Part shown: in pieces, positions 16,985 through 26,069 of the stretch
Layout: every line of letters begins with the position of its first letter
Position numbering within the stretch: the first letter of the stretch is position 1
Origin: Novosphingobium sp.
Lineage (GTDB): Bacteria > Pseudomonadota > Alphaproteobacteria > Sphingomonadales > Sphingomonadaceae
Reading direction: 5' to 3'
Length of the DNA: 42,161 bases
Assembly (NCBI GenBank): GCA_030697365.1
Contig: JAUYQH010000034.1
Span: 1 to 42,161 of the forward strand
Program-made: the position numbers and the translations under genes
The notes under the pieces: model-generated
Database searches by the model: none
Seen by the model: the letters and a program-made list of their open reading frames with translations, nothing else
What the model was told of the DNA's origin: nothing

Positions 16985-17662
16985 CTAATCCAACCGGGCG
17001 TAGGCCGCGAACTCGTCCTTGCTCAACCACAGCGCCTCGTCGTGCGGCACCGCGTTGGTCATCGCGTAGAACGCGCGCGCCTGCTGGTCGCTAAGCCCCA
17101 TCTCGCGGTAATAGGCGAGGTAGGCGAGGTTGACCGGATCGTTCTCGGCGACGTCGCTGGGTTCGAAGCCGTCGCTGTCCTGCCAGCTGTGCACCGCGAA
17201 CTGCGCCCCGCCCTCGGCGCGGCGATGGCGCCCTGCGAGGAAAAGTTCGACCGCGCCCGAGCGTACCGAACCGCCCCCGGGGACATAAGTGTCGAGCCCG
17301 GCGCGGCGGATCATCCGGCCCAGGCGCAAGTTGGCGGTGTCGTCGCTGGTGCCGGGGCATTCGATCATCAGAATCGTGCGCAATCCGGGGTATGCGATGA
17401 GCATCTGCGCGAATGCACGCGGGCTGGCGGTGTCGGTCGTATCGACCAGTGCGGCGCGGGTGCCGTCGATCACCCGGAACGGGCCGAAGCTGGCGATGGC
17501 ACGGAGGCTGTCCGCATCGGCGCGGCTCTCGCCAACGAAACGCTCGCCGCCCGGAGCGGCGGCCGGGGTCTCCTGGACCACCTCGACGCTGATCGTCACC
17601 GCCTCCTGCGCGAACGCGGGTGCGGGCGAAAGCAGGGCGAGGATCAGGGCGAACCGAAGCAT
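16985..17662 (-). CDS. exported ClpP-fold-like protein (COG3904-like)
   Basis: Exported protein of 225 residues with a signal peptide (MLRFALILALLSPAPAFA). The middle resembles ClpP/crotonase-fold periplasmic proteins of the COG3904 type: LRTILMIECPG, a helix with LGRMIRRAGLDTYVPGG, then SVRSGAVELFLAGRHRR with a serine where the ClpP-like nucleophile would be, and VHSW with a candidate histidine. The C-terminal third (YREMGLSDQQARAFYAMT ... SKDEFAAYARL) is also typical of these proteins. Proteolytic activity is not shown. It stands alone, divergent from comM. Confidence 0.6.
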   Translation of the reverse strand: MLRFALILALLSPAPAFAQEAVTISVEVVQETPAAAPGGERFVGESRADADSLRAIASFGPFRVIDGTRAALVDTTDTASPRAFAQMLIAYPGLRTILMIECPGTSDDTANLRLGRMIRRAGLDTYVPGGGSVRSGAVELFLAGRHRRAEGGAQFAVHSWQDSDGFEPSDVAENDPVNLAYLAYYREMGLSDQQARAFYAMTNAVPHDEALWLSKDEFAAYARLD

Positions 17663-17784
17663 CGGCTTGGTCAGTTATCGCCTCGGGGTTAAAACGCATT
17701 TAAACCGGAGCGGAGGCATCGGCCCGGCGCTCTATCGACTTGCACCCGATCCGTGGGCATACCGGCAGCGCAGGGAGGGCGCGA

Positions 17785-19293
17785 ATGGTCGCACTGGTGT
17801 CGACGGTGGCCTACCTCGGGCTGGAAGCGCGCGCGGTCGAAGTGCAGTGCCAGATCGCGCCGGGCATGCCGGGTTTCACCCTGGTCGGGCTGCCCGACAA
17901 GGCGGTCAACGAAAGCCGCGAGCGGGTCCGCGCGGCATTGTCGGCACTAGGCCTGGCGCTGCCGCCCAAGCGGATCACGATCAACCTCTCGCCCGCCGAC
18001 CTGCCCAAGGAAGGCTCGCACTACGACCTGCCGGTGGCGCTGGCGCTGCTCGCCGCAATGGGCGTGGTCGATCTCGAACAGATCGCCGACTATGTCGCGG
18101 TGGGGGAACTGTCGCTGGATGGGCGGGTGATCGCCACCCCCGGGGTGCTGCTCGCCGCGCTCCACGCGCACGCCGCGGGAAAGGGGCTGATCTGCCCCGC
18201 CGCGCAAGGCGGCGAGGCGCGTTGGGCAACGGGTATCGAGATCGTCGCCGCGCCCGACCTGATCAGCCTGCTCAACCACCTCAAGGGTACTCAGCGCCTG
18301 CCCCCGCCGCACCCGGGCGAGGCCGAGCTGCCGCGGCGCGGCAATGATCTGGCGATGGTCAAAGGCCAGGAGACCGCCAAGCGCGCGCTCGAGATCGCGG
18401 CCGCGGGGGGCCACAACCTGCTGATGATCGGGCCCCCGGGCGCGGGCAAGAGCCTGCTGGCGAGCTGCCTGCCGGGCATCCTCCCGCCGTTGACCCCGGC
18501 TGAGGCGCTGGAAACTTCAATGATCGCTTCGGTCGCGGGCACGCTCGAGGATGGGCGGATCAGCCGCAATCGGCCCTACCGTTCTCCCCACCACTCGGCC
18601 TCGATGGCGGCGCTGACCGGGGGTGGGCTGCGGGTGCGTCCGGGCGAAGTCAGCCTCGCGCATCTCGGCGTGCTGTTCCTCGACGAACTGCCCGAGTTCC
18701 AGCGTTCGGTGCTCGATTCGTTGCGCCAGCCGCTCGAGACGGGTGAAGTCAGCGTCGCGCGCGCCAACGCCCACGTCACCTTTCCGGCGCGGGTGCAGTT
18801 GGTGGCGGCAATGAACCCGTGCCGCTGCGGGCATCTCGGCGATCCCGCACTGGGGTGCAGCCGCGCGCCAAGGTGCGCCGCGGACTATCAGAGCAAGGTC
18901 TCGGGCCCGATGCTCGACCGGATCGACCTGCACGTCGAGGTCGAGGCGGTCGCGGCAAGCGACCTTGCGCTGCCCCCGCCGAGCGAAGGCTCCGACGCGG
19001 TCGCCGCGCGCGTCGCCGGGGCGCGCAATCGCCAGAACGCCCGCCGCGAAGCGACCGGCGCGCGGACCAACGCCGAACTCGATGGCGAGGGGCTTGAAAC
19101 TTACGCCACTCCGGACGAACCCGCACGCAAGCTGCTGTTGCAGGCGGCGGACGCGATGCGCCTCAGCGCGCGCGGCTACACCCGCATCCTGCGCGTCGCG
19201 CGGACGATCGCCGACCTGGCTGGGACCGAAGGGGTGGGGCGGATCCACATCGCCGAAGCGCTGAGCTACCGCCGCCAACCCCCACGAGCCTGA
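17785..19293 (+). CDS. comM: YifB/ComM family Mg-chelatase-like AAA ATPase
   Basis: A 502-residue AAA+ ATPase. The N-terminal ChlI-like domain (about 1-165, MPGFTLVGLPDKAVNESRERVRAA) is followed by the ATPase domain with Walker A GPPGAGKS at about 216-223 and Walker B LFLDELPEF at about 297. The MNPCRCGHLGDP segment and further cysteines fit the zinc-binding insert of the family. ComM is a helicase that drives branch migration during natural transformation in Vibrio and Acinetobacter; in other bacteria its role is less clear. The ATG at 17785 has GGGAGGG at 5-11 bases; an earlier in-frame start is less likely. It is convergent with the helicase gene, nine bases away. Confidence 0.94.
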   Translation: MVALVSTVAYLGLEARAVEVQCQIAPGMPGFTLVGLPDKAVNESRERVRAALSALGLALPPKRITINLSPADLPKEGSHYDLPVALALLAAMGVVDLEQIADYVAVGELSLDGRVIATPGVLLAALHAHAAGKGLICPAAQGGEARWATGIEIVAAPDLISLLNHLKGTQRLPPPHPGEAELPRRGNDLAMVKGQETAKRALEIAAAGGHNLLMIGPPGAGKSLLASCLPGILPPLTPAEALETSMIASVAGTLEDGRISRNRPYRSPHHSASMAALTGGGLRVRPGEVSLAHLGVLFLDELPEFQRSVLDSLRQPLETGEVSVARANAHVTFPARVQLVAAMNPCRCGHLGDPALGCSRAPRCAADYQSKVSGPMLDRIDLHVEVEAVAASDLALPPPSEGSDAVAARVAGARNRQNARREATGARTNAELDGEGLETYATPDEPARKLLLQAADAMRLSARGYTRILRVARTIADLAGTEGVGRIHIAEALSYRRQPPRA

Positions 19294-19302
19294 GACCAGC
19301 GC

Positions 19303-20640
19303 TCAACCCGCGCGGCGGGTGTGGACTTTGACCCCGGCGGGACGCTTGGGGCCGCGCGGGTGGAAGCGGCGCGGGGGGGCGCCGTCGCCGCGTGGTTCGC
19401 CGTGGCGTTGGCCATGGCCACCACCGTGGCCGTGACGCGGCGAAGCGTCCTCGCGGCGCTGGGCGGCGGGGGCGGGGAGCTTGGCGGCAGCCTCGCGGAA
19501 GCCTTCGGGCAGCGGCAGCGGCATCAGCTTGACCTGGGTCAGCTTCTCGATGTCGCGCAGATAGGCCTTCTCGTCGGGCGAGACGAAGCTGATCGCGATC
19601 CCGTCGGCCCCGGCGCGCGCGGTCCGCCCGATGCGGTGGACATATTGTTCGGCCACGTTGGGCAGTTCGAAGTTGAACACGTGGCTGACCCCCGAAACGT
19701 CGATGCCGCGCGCGGCGATGTCGGTCGCCACCAGCACCGGGCACGAACCCTGGCGGAACGCCTCGAGCGCGGCGGTGCGCTGCGGCTGGCTCTTGTTGCC
19801 ATGGATCGCGGCGGCCTTGACCCCCGCGCTGGCGAGGTGGCGGACCACCCGGTCGGCGCCGTGCTTGGTCCGGCTGAACACCAGCGCGCGGTCGATCGTG
19901 CCGTCGCTGGTCAGCGCCTGAAGCCGCAGCGTGAGCAGCGCCTGCTTTTCGGCCTGGTTGACGAAAGTCACGAACTGCTCGACCCGCTCGACGGTGGTCG
20001 ATTGCGGGGCGACTTCGACGCGCACCGGATCGTTGATGAACTGGCGGCCCAGATCGGCGATCGCCTTGGGCATCGTCGCCGAGAAGAACAGGCTCTGGCG
20101 CTTGGTCGGGAGCATCGCCGCAACCCGCTTGAGCGCGTGGATGAAGCCGAGGTCCATCATCTGGTCGGCTTCGTCGAGCACGAAAATCTCGACATGGCGC
20201 AGCGTCAGCGCGCGCTGGTCGATCAGATCGAGCAGGCGACCGGGGGTGGCGACGAGTACGTCGGTCCCCTGGACCAGCCGCCGCGCCTGCTTGCCCACGG
20301 GCACGCCGCCGAACACGCAATCGACCTGGAGGTTCAGATAGCGGGCATAGCCCTGCATATTGTCGGCGATCTGTGCGGCAAGCTCGCGCGTCGGCGAGAG
20401 CACCAGCATCCGGCACGCGGCGGGCTTGCGCGGCATCGGGTTGGCGGCAAGGCGGTGGAGCGAGGGCAGCGCGAACGCCGCGGTCTTGCCCGTGCCGGTC
20501 TGGGCGATGCCCAGAAGGTCGCGGCCCGCGAGCAGCGCGGGGATCGCCTTACTCTGGATCGGGGTGGGATCGGTATAGCCTTTGGCGGCCAGCGCGCGCT
20601 GGATGGGCTCGGCCAGGCCAAGGTCGGTGAAATAGGACAT
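19303..20640 (-). CDS. DEAD-box RNA helicase, RhlE type
   Basis: ATP-dependent RNA helicase of 445 residues. The ordered motifs are the Q motif (GYTDPTPIQ at 21-29), Walker A AQTGTGKT at 46-53, PTRELA, TPGRLLDL, DEAD near 154-157, SAT near 186, and the second-domain motifs HGNKSQ, ATDIAARGIDV and HRIGRTARAG. The C-terminal 70 residues are low-complexity with HGHGGGHGQRHG and many Arg and Pro, the usual RNA-binding tail of RhlE-like proteins. Such helicases act in ribosome assembly and RNA decay. It has a long upstream region, about 220 bases to a candidate promoter, as is common for cold-regulated helicases. Confidence 0.94.
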   Translation of the reverse strand: MSYFTDLGLAEPIQRALAAKGYTDPTPIQSKAIPALLAGRDLLGIAQTGTGKTAAFALPSLHRLAANPMPRKPAACRMLVLSPTRELAAQIADNMQGYARYLNLQVDCVFGGVPVGKQARRLVQGTDVLVATPGRLLDLIDQRALTLRHVEIFVLDEADQMMDLGFIHALKRVAAMLPTKRQSLFFSATMPKAIADLGRQFINDPVRVEVAPQSTTVERVEQFVTFVNQAEKQALLTLRLQALTSDGTIDRALVFSRTKHGADRVVRHLASAGVKAAAIHGNKSQPQRTAALEAFRQGSCPVLVATDIAARGIDVSGVSHVFNFELPNVAEQYVHRIGRTARAGADGIAISFVSPDEKAYLRDIEKLTQVKLMPLPLPEGFREAAAKLPAPAAQRREDASPRHGHGGGHGQRHGEPRGDGAPPRRFHPRGPKRPAGVKVHTRRAG

Positions 20641-20666
20641 GGAATACTTTCAGTAAGGAAGCGGCG

Positions 20667-20695
20667 CGCTCCCTCGACTTCGCTCGGGATGAGCG
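20667..20695. repeat. REP-like hairpin upstream of the helicase gene
   Basis: cgctc at 20667-20671 and gagcg at 20691-20695 enclose cc-t-cga and tcg-gg arms with a six-base loop, giving a stable imperfect hairpin of about ten pairs. It sits 27 bases before the helicase ATG, in the leader. The core cctcgacttcgctcgggat is of a kind I know as a common dispersed repeat in sphingomonads and relatives; no second copy is in this window. Confidence 0.45.
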
Positions 20696-21069
20696 GAATC
20701 TAGGCGCGCGAACGCCAGGTGTCGTTCGATGCGACCCTGCGTGAAGAAGGAAGCTTCTGCGATGCGGCCGTAGGCCCGAAGCGGGTCTGGCGATGTGTCC
20801 CGCCGACCTCACGCTGCTCCGGATTGCGGGGGATTTGGTGGTCCGCCCGCCGATCGCTGGGGCCGCATATAGTTGCATTGCAGCAAAACGCAAGAAAATT
20901 GCGTGAGGGCGCTGACGTGCAGGGCACGCCCGTTGTCTCGAAACCATTTTCCTACATTCCATCGGCCTGTCATAGTCTGCCGATGACCTGTGACTTGCTC
21001 AATTACCCGCCGGCGCCGTTGGGAACGAGGCTCGCTGTGACCGGACGCGGAAGGGGTCGAAAAAAATCC

Positions 21070-21095
21070 CCTGGACAGTGGTCCAAGTGGTCCAA
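21070..21095 (+). repeat. dispersed GTGGTCCA-type repeat, copy 1
   Basis: A 25-base sequence containing two GTGGTCCA units one base apart. It ends five bases before the ATG of the M20 peptidase, where a ribosome site would be expected. A second copy, matching 23 of 25 bases, lies at 36618-36642 on the other strand, upstream of aat. Both copies read toward the start of the nearby gene. The short palindromic core tggtcca/tggacca could bind a dimeric protein; this is an inference. Confidence 0.6.
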
Positions 21096-21099
21096 CCGC

Positions 21100-22416
21100 A
21101 TGGCTCTCCTTCCCGCCTTCGCGCTGGCGCTCCTTGCCGCTCCCGCGCTTGCCGCTCCGCCAACCGCCGCCGAGCGAACGATGATTGCCACGGTCGATGC
21201 CGATCAGGCGCGCACCCTCGCGCTGCTTGAAAAGGCGGTGAACCAGAACAGCGGGACGCGAAACCTCGCCGGGGTCAAGGCGGTGAACGACATGCTCGCG
21301 CCCGAGTTCGCCGCGCTGGGCTTTGCGGTGCGCTGGGTGCCGCAGGATGCAGTGGGCCGCGCCGGGCACCTGATCGCGACACATAAGGGCAAGCCGGGGC
21401 GCAAGCGGCTGCTGCTGATCGGCCACCTCGACACGGTATTCGAAGGCGACTCGCCCTTCCAGAAGTTCGAACGGGTCGATGCCGATACCGCCCGCGGTCC
21501 CGGGGTCGAGGACGACAAGGGCGGGGTGGCGGTGATGCTCGCGGCGCTGCGGGCGATGTCCAAGGCGGGCACGCTCAAGGGTGCCAACATCGAGGTCGTG
21601 CTGACCGGCGACGAAGAGGAGGTCGGCCAGCCCACCACAACCTCGCGCGCCGATCTGGTCGCCGCGGGCAAGCGCGCCGACGCCGCGCTCGATTTCGAGG
21701 GGCTGGCGCAGGAGCAGGGTGCCGATGGTCAACCGAAGGATATGGGCTCGATCGCGCGCCGCTCGTCGAGCAACTGGAACCTGACCGTCGAGGCCCGCAG
21801 CGGTCACAGCAGCGGGATATTCTCGGACTACGCGGGAGACGGCGCGGTCTATGCGCTGGCGCGGATCCTCGCTGCGTTCCGCGCCGAACTGCCCGAGCCC
21901 AACCTGACTTTCAATGCCGGGCTCGTCGCGGGCGGGGCGACTGCCGCGCTCGGCGCCGACCAGGCGCGCGCCGCGGCGACCGGCAAGACCAACATCATCG
22001 CCGCAGCTGCGCTTGCGCGCGGCGACCTGCGCGCGCTCAGCCCCGAGCAGATCGCGCGGGTAGAGGCGAAGATGCAGGGAATCGTCGCACGCCACTATCC
22101 CGGCGCCAAAGCGACGCTGACGTTCGAGCACAAGTACCCCCCGATGGCCCCGACCGCGGGCAATCGCGCGCTGCTCGCGCGGCTCAACGGCGTGAACGCG
22201 ACGCTCGGTCTGCCCGCGATGGGCGAACTCGATCCCTTGAAGCGCGGCGCGGGCGACATCGCTTTCGTCGCGGGCGACGTCGACGGGCTGATCGGATTGG
22301 GCCCGGCTGGCGATGGCAGCCACACCCCCGCCGAGACGGTCGACATCCCGAGCATCTGGCGACAAGCCAAACGCGCCGCGCTGCTGATGAGCCGGCTGGC
22401 GGCGGAGAAGCGGTAG
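21100..22416 (+). CDS. exported M20 family metallopeptidase
   Basis: Secreted zinc peptidase of 438 residues (signal peptide MALLPAFALALLAAPALAA). Metal ligands of the M20 family are visible: His109 and catalytic Asp111 in LLIGHLDTVF, Asp139 in GPGVEDDKGG, Glu172-173 in TGDEEEVG, and a final histidine in GDGSHTPAE. A dimerisation domain follows NLTVEARSGHSSG. The family includes carboxypeptidase G2 and aminoacylase-type enzymes; the substrate is not clear. The ATG at 21100 begins the signal peptide. No Shine-Dalgarno sequence precedes it, because the position is taken by the GGTCCA repeat, which is odd. Confidence 0.9.
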   Translation: MALLPAFALALLAAPALAAPPTAAERTMIATVDADQARTLALLEKAVNQNSGTRNLAGVKAVNDMLAPEFAALGFAVRWVPQDAVGRAGHLIATHKGKPGRKRLLLIGHLDTVFEGDSPFQKFERVDADTARGPGVEDDKGGVAVMLAALRAMSKAGTLKGANIEVVLTGDEEEVGQPTTTSRADLVAAGKRADAALDFEGLAQEQGADGQPKDMGSIARRSSSNWNLTVEARSGHSSGIFSDYAGDGAVYALARILAAFRAELPEPNLTFNAGLVAGGATAALGADQARAAATGKTNIIAAAALARGDLRALSPEQIARVEAKMQGIVARHYPGAKATLTFEHKYPPMAPTAGNRALLARLNGVNATLGLPAMGELDPLKRGAGDIAFVAGDVDGLIGLGPAGDGSHTPAETVDIPSIWRQAKRAALLMSRLAAEKR

Positions 22417-22422
22417 GCGCTG

Positions 22423-24684
22423 CTAGCGCCCCACCGTCACCTGCAGGAACTGCGGCTTGCTCGACCCGCCTTCGCCGCCCAGCGAAAGCGGGTAGTTGCC
22501 GGGGGGCAGCGCGGCGAGCGGCATGCCCGCGGCGGCCAGCGCATAGGGACTCACCCGGTGCCGGGTGACCAGCCCGCCGGCGCCGTCGCTGACCAGCGGG
22601 GTTTCGAATTCGATCGCAATCGTCGCGTCCTGGACGCGGGTGACCGAACCGACCGCAAGCTGGCCGGCACCCAGGTCGAGGACCAGCCCCGTGCCGTTCG
22701 TGACGCCGAGCAGCCCCTCGATCCGCGCTCCGGTCTTCGACAGGTCGCGCATCACCGCGTCGTAGCGGTGGTCCTCGTGGATCACGCCGATGCGGCGGAA
22801 CACCGAGCGGCGATCCGGGCGGTGACGGTCGGGGCCGTTTGGTTCGATCTTGAAGGTCCCGTCGCCCATCGCCTCGAGCAGCGCGCCCTGCGGGAGCGCC
22901 TTCGCATAGAGCCACCCCTGAATGAACTTGGCGCCCTTGCTCTTGACCAGTTCGAGCTGGTCGAACGCCTCGACTCCCTCGACCGTGGTTTCCATTCCCA
23001 GAGCATCGCTGAGGCCGATGATAGCGGCGATGATCTTGGCGCTGTTCTGATCCTGCTGCGTGCACGAATCGACGAAACTCTTGTCGACCTTGAGCTTGTC
23101 GAACGGCGCCGAACGCAAGTAGCTGAGCGAGGAATAGCCGGTGCCGAAATCGTCGAGCGCCAGCCGAACGCCCAACTGCTTGAGCATCTTGAAGGTCTCC
23201 TCGGTGACGTCGCTGTCGCCCATGAACACGCTTTCGGTGAGCTCGAGCTCGAGCCGCTCCGGGGCCAGGCCGCTCGCCGCCAGCGCGTTGGTTACGACGG
23301 TGGCGAAGCCGGGGTTGGCAAACTGGACGGCCGAGACATTGACCGCGACGCGGACCGAGGCGGGCCAGACCATCGCATCCTGGCAGGCGCGGCGCAGCGC
23401 CCATTCGCCGAGCTGGACGATCAGGCTCGATTCCTCGGCGACGCTGATGAACGCAGCTGGGCCGATCGGCCCGCGCTCGGGGTGCTCCCAGCGCATCAGT
23501 GCCTCGCACCCGACCACCATGTTGTCGGCGATGCGCACCACCGGCTGATAATGCAGTTCGAGCTGATCGGCGGCGAGCGCCTCGCGCAAGTCATCCTCGA
23601 GCAGGCGGCGCTCTTCCGCTTCGTCCTTGAGGTCGGCCGAGAAAAAGCGGAACGCGCCGCGCCCGCCGTTCTTCGCGGCATAGAGCGCAAGGTCGGCAGC
23701 GCGCACGATTTCCTCGCGCTCGACCCCGTCGTAGGGCGCGATGGCGATCCCCACCGAGGTGCCGATGATCGCCCGACCATCCTCGATCGGGTAAGGCTGC
23801 GAGACGATCTGGATGACCTTGCCGGCCAACTCGCCCAGCTTGCCGCGGTCGTCGAGGTCGGGGAGGATGACCTGAAACTCGTCGCCGCCCAGCCGCCCGA
23901 TCTCGCCACGTTCGCCGATCACGCGCTGCAGGCGCTGAGCGACCTGGCGCAGCACTTCGTCGCCCGCGGGGTGGCCCATCATGTCGTTGACTTGCTTGAA
24001 CTTGTCGAGATCGAGCATCATCAGCGTGCAGCTGCGCTTGGCCGCCTTGTAGGCGCCAAGCGTGCTTTCCAGTCGCCGGGTCATGCGATGGCGGTTGGCC
24101 AGGCCGGTCAGCGAATCGTACTCGGCCATCCGCGAATCCTCGAGCTTGCGCTCGTATTCGATTGTGATGTCCTTGGCGCTGCCGCGATAGCCGAGGAATT
24201 TGCCCGCGGCATCGAACTTGGGATGCCCCGAGATCGACCACCATGCCGAGCGGCCCCCACCGGTACCATGGTCGCCGCTCAGGCGCGTCGGCGCAAATCG
24301 CACGGTCACGTCGATCAGCTTGTTACGCGCAGAAAGCTGGAACTTGAGGGGCCGGTCCGACCCGCGCTCATCAGGGTTGTCGGGATCGGTTTCGAACAGC
24401 GTGACGAAGGGCTGGGCGAGCAGCTCGGTCAGCGGCTTGTCGAGCCGCTCCGCGGCGCTGGCCGAAACGTAGATCAGTCGGCCTTCGGAATCGGTTGCCC
24501 ACATCCAGGCGAACCCGCCGCATTCGAAATCGTCGAGCAGCTCGAGGCGGCGCGCGCTGTCATGCGGCGAGATTACCGCGACATTGCCGTAATCGGCTTC
24601 GGGGTCCGCCGCGGCGTGCCGCCCGGTCAGTCCCTGGAAGAGCCTCTTTACCGCCATTGCCGCTTTCGCTTTCGCCTGGTCCAA
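22423..24684 (-). CDS. PAS-GGDEF-EAL-PilZ c-di-GMP signalling protein
   Basis: A 753-residue cytoplasmic protein that should make, degrade and sense c-di-GMP. In order: a PAS domain (about 50-185) ending DITIEYERKLEDSR; a GGDEF domain with an intact GGDEF motif near 265-269; an EAL domain with EAL near 393-395 and the conserved DDFGTGYSSLSYL and ETTVEGVE stretches; and a C-terminal PilZ-like domain (about 615-715) starting DRRSVFRR and containing RDLSKTGARIEG, the RxxxR plus D/NxSxxG pattern that binds c-di-GMP. The listed start is TTG with GGTGG upstream; an ATG nine codons later (24657) is a good alternative. No membrane helix is seen. Confidence 0.92.
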   Translation of the reverse strand: MDQAKAKAAMAVKRLFQGLTGRHAAADPEADYGNVAVISPHDSARRLELLDDFECGGFAWMWATDSEGRLIYVSASAAERLDKPLTELLAQPFVTLFETDPDNPDERGSDRPLKFQLSARNKLIDVTVRFAPTRLSGDHGTGGGRSAWWSISGHPKFDAAGKFLGYRGSAKDITIEYERKLEDSRMAEYDSLTGLANRHRMTRRLESTLGAYKAAKRSCTLMMLDLDKFKQVNDMMGHPAGDEVLRQVAQRLQRVIGERGEIGRLGGDEFQVILPDLDDRGKLGELAGKVIQIVSQPYPIEDGRAIIGTSVGIAIAPYDGVEREEIVRAADLALYAAKNGGRGAFRFFSADLKDEAEERRLLEDDLREALAADQLELHYQPVVRIADNMVVGCEALMRWEHPERGPIGPAAFISVAEESSLIVQLGEWALRRACQDAMVWPASVRVAVNVSAVQFANPGFATVVTNALAASGLAPERLELELTESVFMGDSDVTEETFKMLKQLGVRLALDDFGTGYSSLSYLRSAPFDKLKVDKSFVDSCTQQDQNSAKIIAAIIGLSDALGMETTVEGVEAFDQLELVKSKGAKFIQGWLYAKALPQGALLEAMGDGTFKIEPNGPDRHRPDRRSVFRRIGVIHEDHRYDAVMRDLSKTGARIEGLLGVTNGTGLVLDLGAGQLAVGSVTRVQDATIAIEFETPLVSDGAGGLVTRHRVSPYALAAAGMPLAALPPGNYPLSLGGEGGSSKPQFLQVTVGR

Positions 24685-24776
24685 CGGGCATCCACCCGAA
24701 TGGACAACAGCGACTAACGGGCTTTGGTTAACGGAGCGCTAAGAATGATTACCGGACCCGCCACCCGCAACCGTTG

Positions 24777-25286
24777 TCAGCCCCCCGCGCCCCAGGTCGC
24801 ACAATGAGGATCGATTCCCACCAGATGGCGGCGCAGCGCGGCGCGCGCGAGCCGTTCCACCTCGACCCGGCGGCGTGCCGCAGCGAGCGGCAGCGCGGGC
24901 GCGGGGCGGACGATTTCGGCGTCGTAGCCATCGGCGACGATGACCCCGCAGGCGTGCGGCAGAAATGCTGCGTCATCGAGGCAGGCACGGTCGAGCCGCG
25001 GCGGCAGACCCCAGTAGAAACGGTCGCAATGCGCCATGTAGTCGGGCCATTTGTCATCGCCGAGCAGATCGGCCCGGCTGACCTTGATTTCGACGATCAC
25101 AACCCGGCCCTTGGCATCGACCCCCATCAGGTCGGCGCGGCGGCCAGAGCGCAAAGGCATTTCGGAAAGGCACCAGATGTCGTTGCGCGCGAACAGGCGG
25201 GAGATCCCCCGCGCCACGGCAAGCGCGGCGCGGTCCTCGGCCGCAGGGCCAGGAGACGGCGGCAAAGTGAGGGCCGATTCGAGCAC
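24777..25286 (-). CDS. MmcB family DNA repair protein
   Basis: A 169-residue protein of the MmcB family, found in alphaproteobacteria and linked to the LexA-controlled SOS response in Caulobacter. It has a PD-(D/E)xK nuclease-like core: Glu42, Asp52 in RADLMGVD and Glu66-x-Lys68 in IVEIK. The family's WPDYMAHCDRFYWG segment is also present. All catalytic-type residues are in place, so nuclease activity is plausible. I see no clear SOS box upstream. It precedes the GGDEF/EAL gene on the same strand with a 92-base gap. Confidence 0.85.
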   Translation of the reverse strand: MLESALTLPPSPGPAAEDRAALAVARGISRLFARNDIWCLSEMPLRSGRRADLMGVDAKGRVVIVEIKVSRADLLGDDKWPDYMAHCDRFYWGLPPRLDRACLDDAAFLPHACGVIVADGYDAEIVRPAPALPLAAARRRVEVERLARAALRRHLVGIDPHCATWGAGG

Positions 25287-25343
25287 CCGTCGATCCTAAG
25301 AACAGATCAGGAACTGTGCAAGCGTACAGACACGTCCGCCGGT

Positions 25344-25754
25344 TCAGGCGCGGCGGCTCATTTCAGACCCGGGTGTGGCAACCAGCGTCAGCAGCGCGGT
25401 GCGGCTGCGGACGAATTCGTGCCACAGCGCCAGCGCCGCCGAAACCGGCGCGATCCCCCGGGCGTGCGCAGCGAGCAGCGCGGCGATGCCGGGTTCCATG
25501 ACTGCCGAAAGATCGTCGATCCCCTGTTCGGCGAGTATCTTGCGCCAGCCCCCGGTATTGCGGACCAGTGCGGGGAAGTTCCCCACTTCTGGATTCCGCG
25601 GTTCGGGCGCGAGCCCGGCAAGCGCGGCGACGACGCCGGCGGCATCGTGCAGCGCCGACCACTTGATCGCCGTCGCGCAGGCCACGCCTTGCGCGAAATC
25701 GGCCCGGCCTGATCCCGGTGGCGTGCCGGGGGCAGAGAATGGTCCGCTGGTCAT
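25344..25754 (-). CDS. hypothetical protein
   Basis: A 136-residue alanine-rich, mainly helical protein with no signal peptide and no membrane helix. Visible conserved-looking stretches are PEVGNFPALVRNTGGWRKILAEQG and WHEFVRSRTALLTL. I do not recognise the family. The even, GC-biased third codon positions and gap-free placement support a real gene. It lies upstream of mmcB on the same strand, 57 bases away, and 115 bases from tRNA-Arg. Confidence 0.6.
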   Translation of the reverse strand: MTSGPFSAPGTPPGSGRADFAQGVACATAIKWSALHDAAGVVAALAGLAPEPRNPEVGNFPALVRNTGGWRKILAEQGIDDLSAVMEPGIAALLAAHARGIAPVSAALALWHEFVRSRTALLTLVATPGSEMSRRA

Positions 25755-25869
25755 CGCCGCCGCCCTATCCCGCGGTGCCTTGCCAAATCGCTAAAGCCCA
25801 CAACTGCTCGATCCCGGCGAGATTCGCACTGGCAACCCCTGTTCCCCGCTGCTAGGCGCACGCAGCCAA

Positions 25870-25946
<77 letters not shown>

Positions 25947-25954
25947 GTTCCCAA

Positions 25955-25978
25955 GGATCGCTGATTCCCGATCCCTTT
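25955..25978 (+). terminator. terminator after tRNA-Arg
   Basis: ggatcg (25955-25960) pairs with cgatcc (25969-25974) across an eight-base loop and is followed by CTTT. It starts nine bases after the CCA end, the right place for the tRNA terminator, but the T-run is short. Confidence 0.5.
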
Positions 25979-26069
25979 GGAGACCCCTTGCGTCCCCTTG
26001 GCGAGTACGAGGCGCTGCTGGCGGTCTTTCCGCTCGAGCGGGTATTTTCAATGTCTGAAGAGTGATCTT

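Larger units (their letters stand above)
20641..21099. promoter_or_regulatory. divergent intergenic region between helicase and M20 peptidase
   Basis: A 459-base gap with no convincing gene. A candidate promoter for the helicase lies on the minus strand: TTGCGT (20893-20888), a 16-base spacer and TATATG (20871-20866). The -35 overlaps one arm of a perfect 6-bp inverted repeat (acgcaa 20888-20893, ttgcgt 20899-20904), which could be an operator. The REP-like hairpin at 20667-20695 and the GGTCCA repeat at 21070-21095 are listed separately. No clear promoter for the peptidase is seen. Confidence 0.4.

Noticed and set aside
22558..24717. 719-codon open frame opposite the GGDEF/EAL gene
   Set aside because: Composition is that of a shadow frame, and the minus-strand protein is unambiguous. 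The same reasoning removes the long frames opposite ctaB-ctaE (4000-5820), thrC (6765-8168), the helicase (19321-20703) and the hybrid kinase (29715-31916).
26030..26041. Perfect 12-bp palindrome ccgctcgagcgg followed by gtatttt
   Set aside because: No gene on the plus strand ends just before it and it has no loop. A terminator or operator role is not supported.
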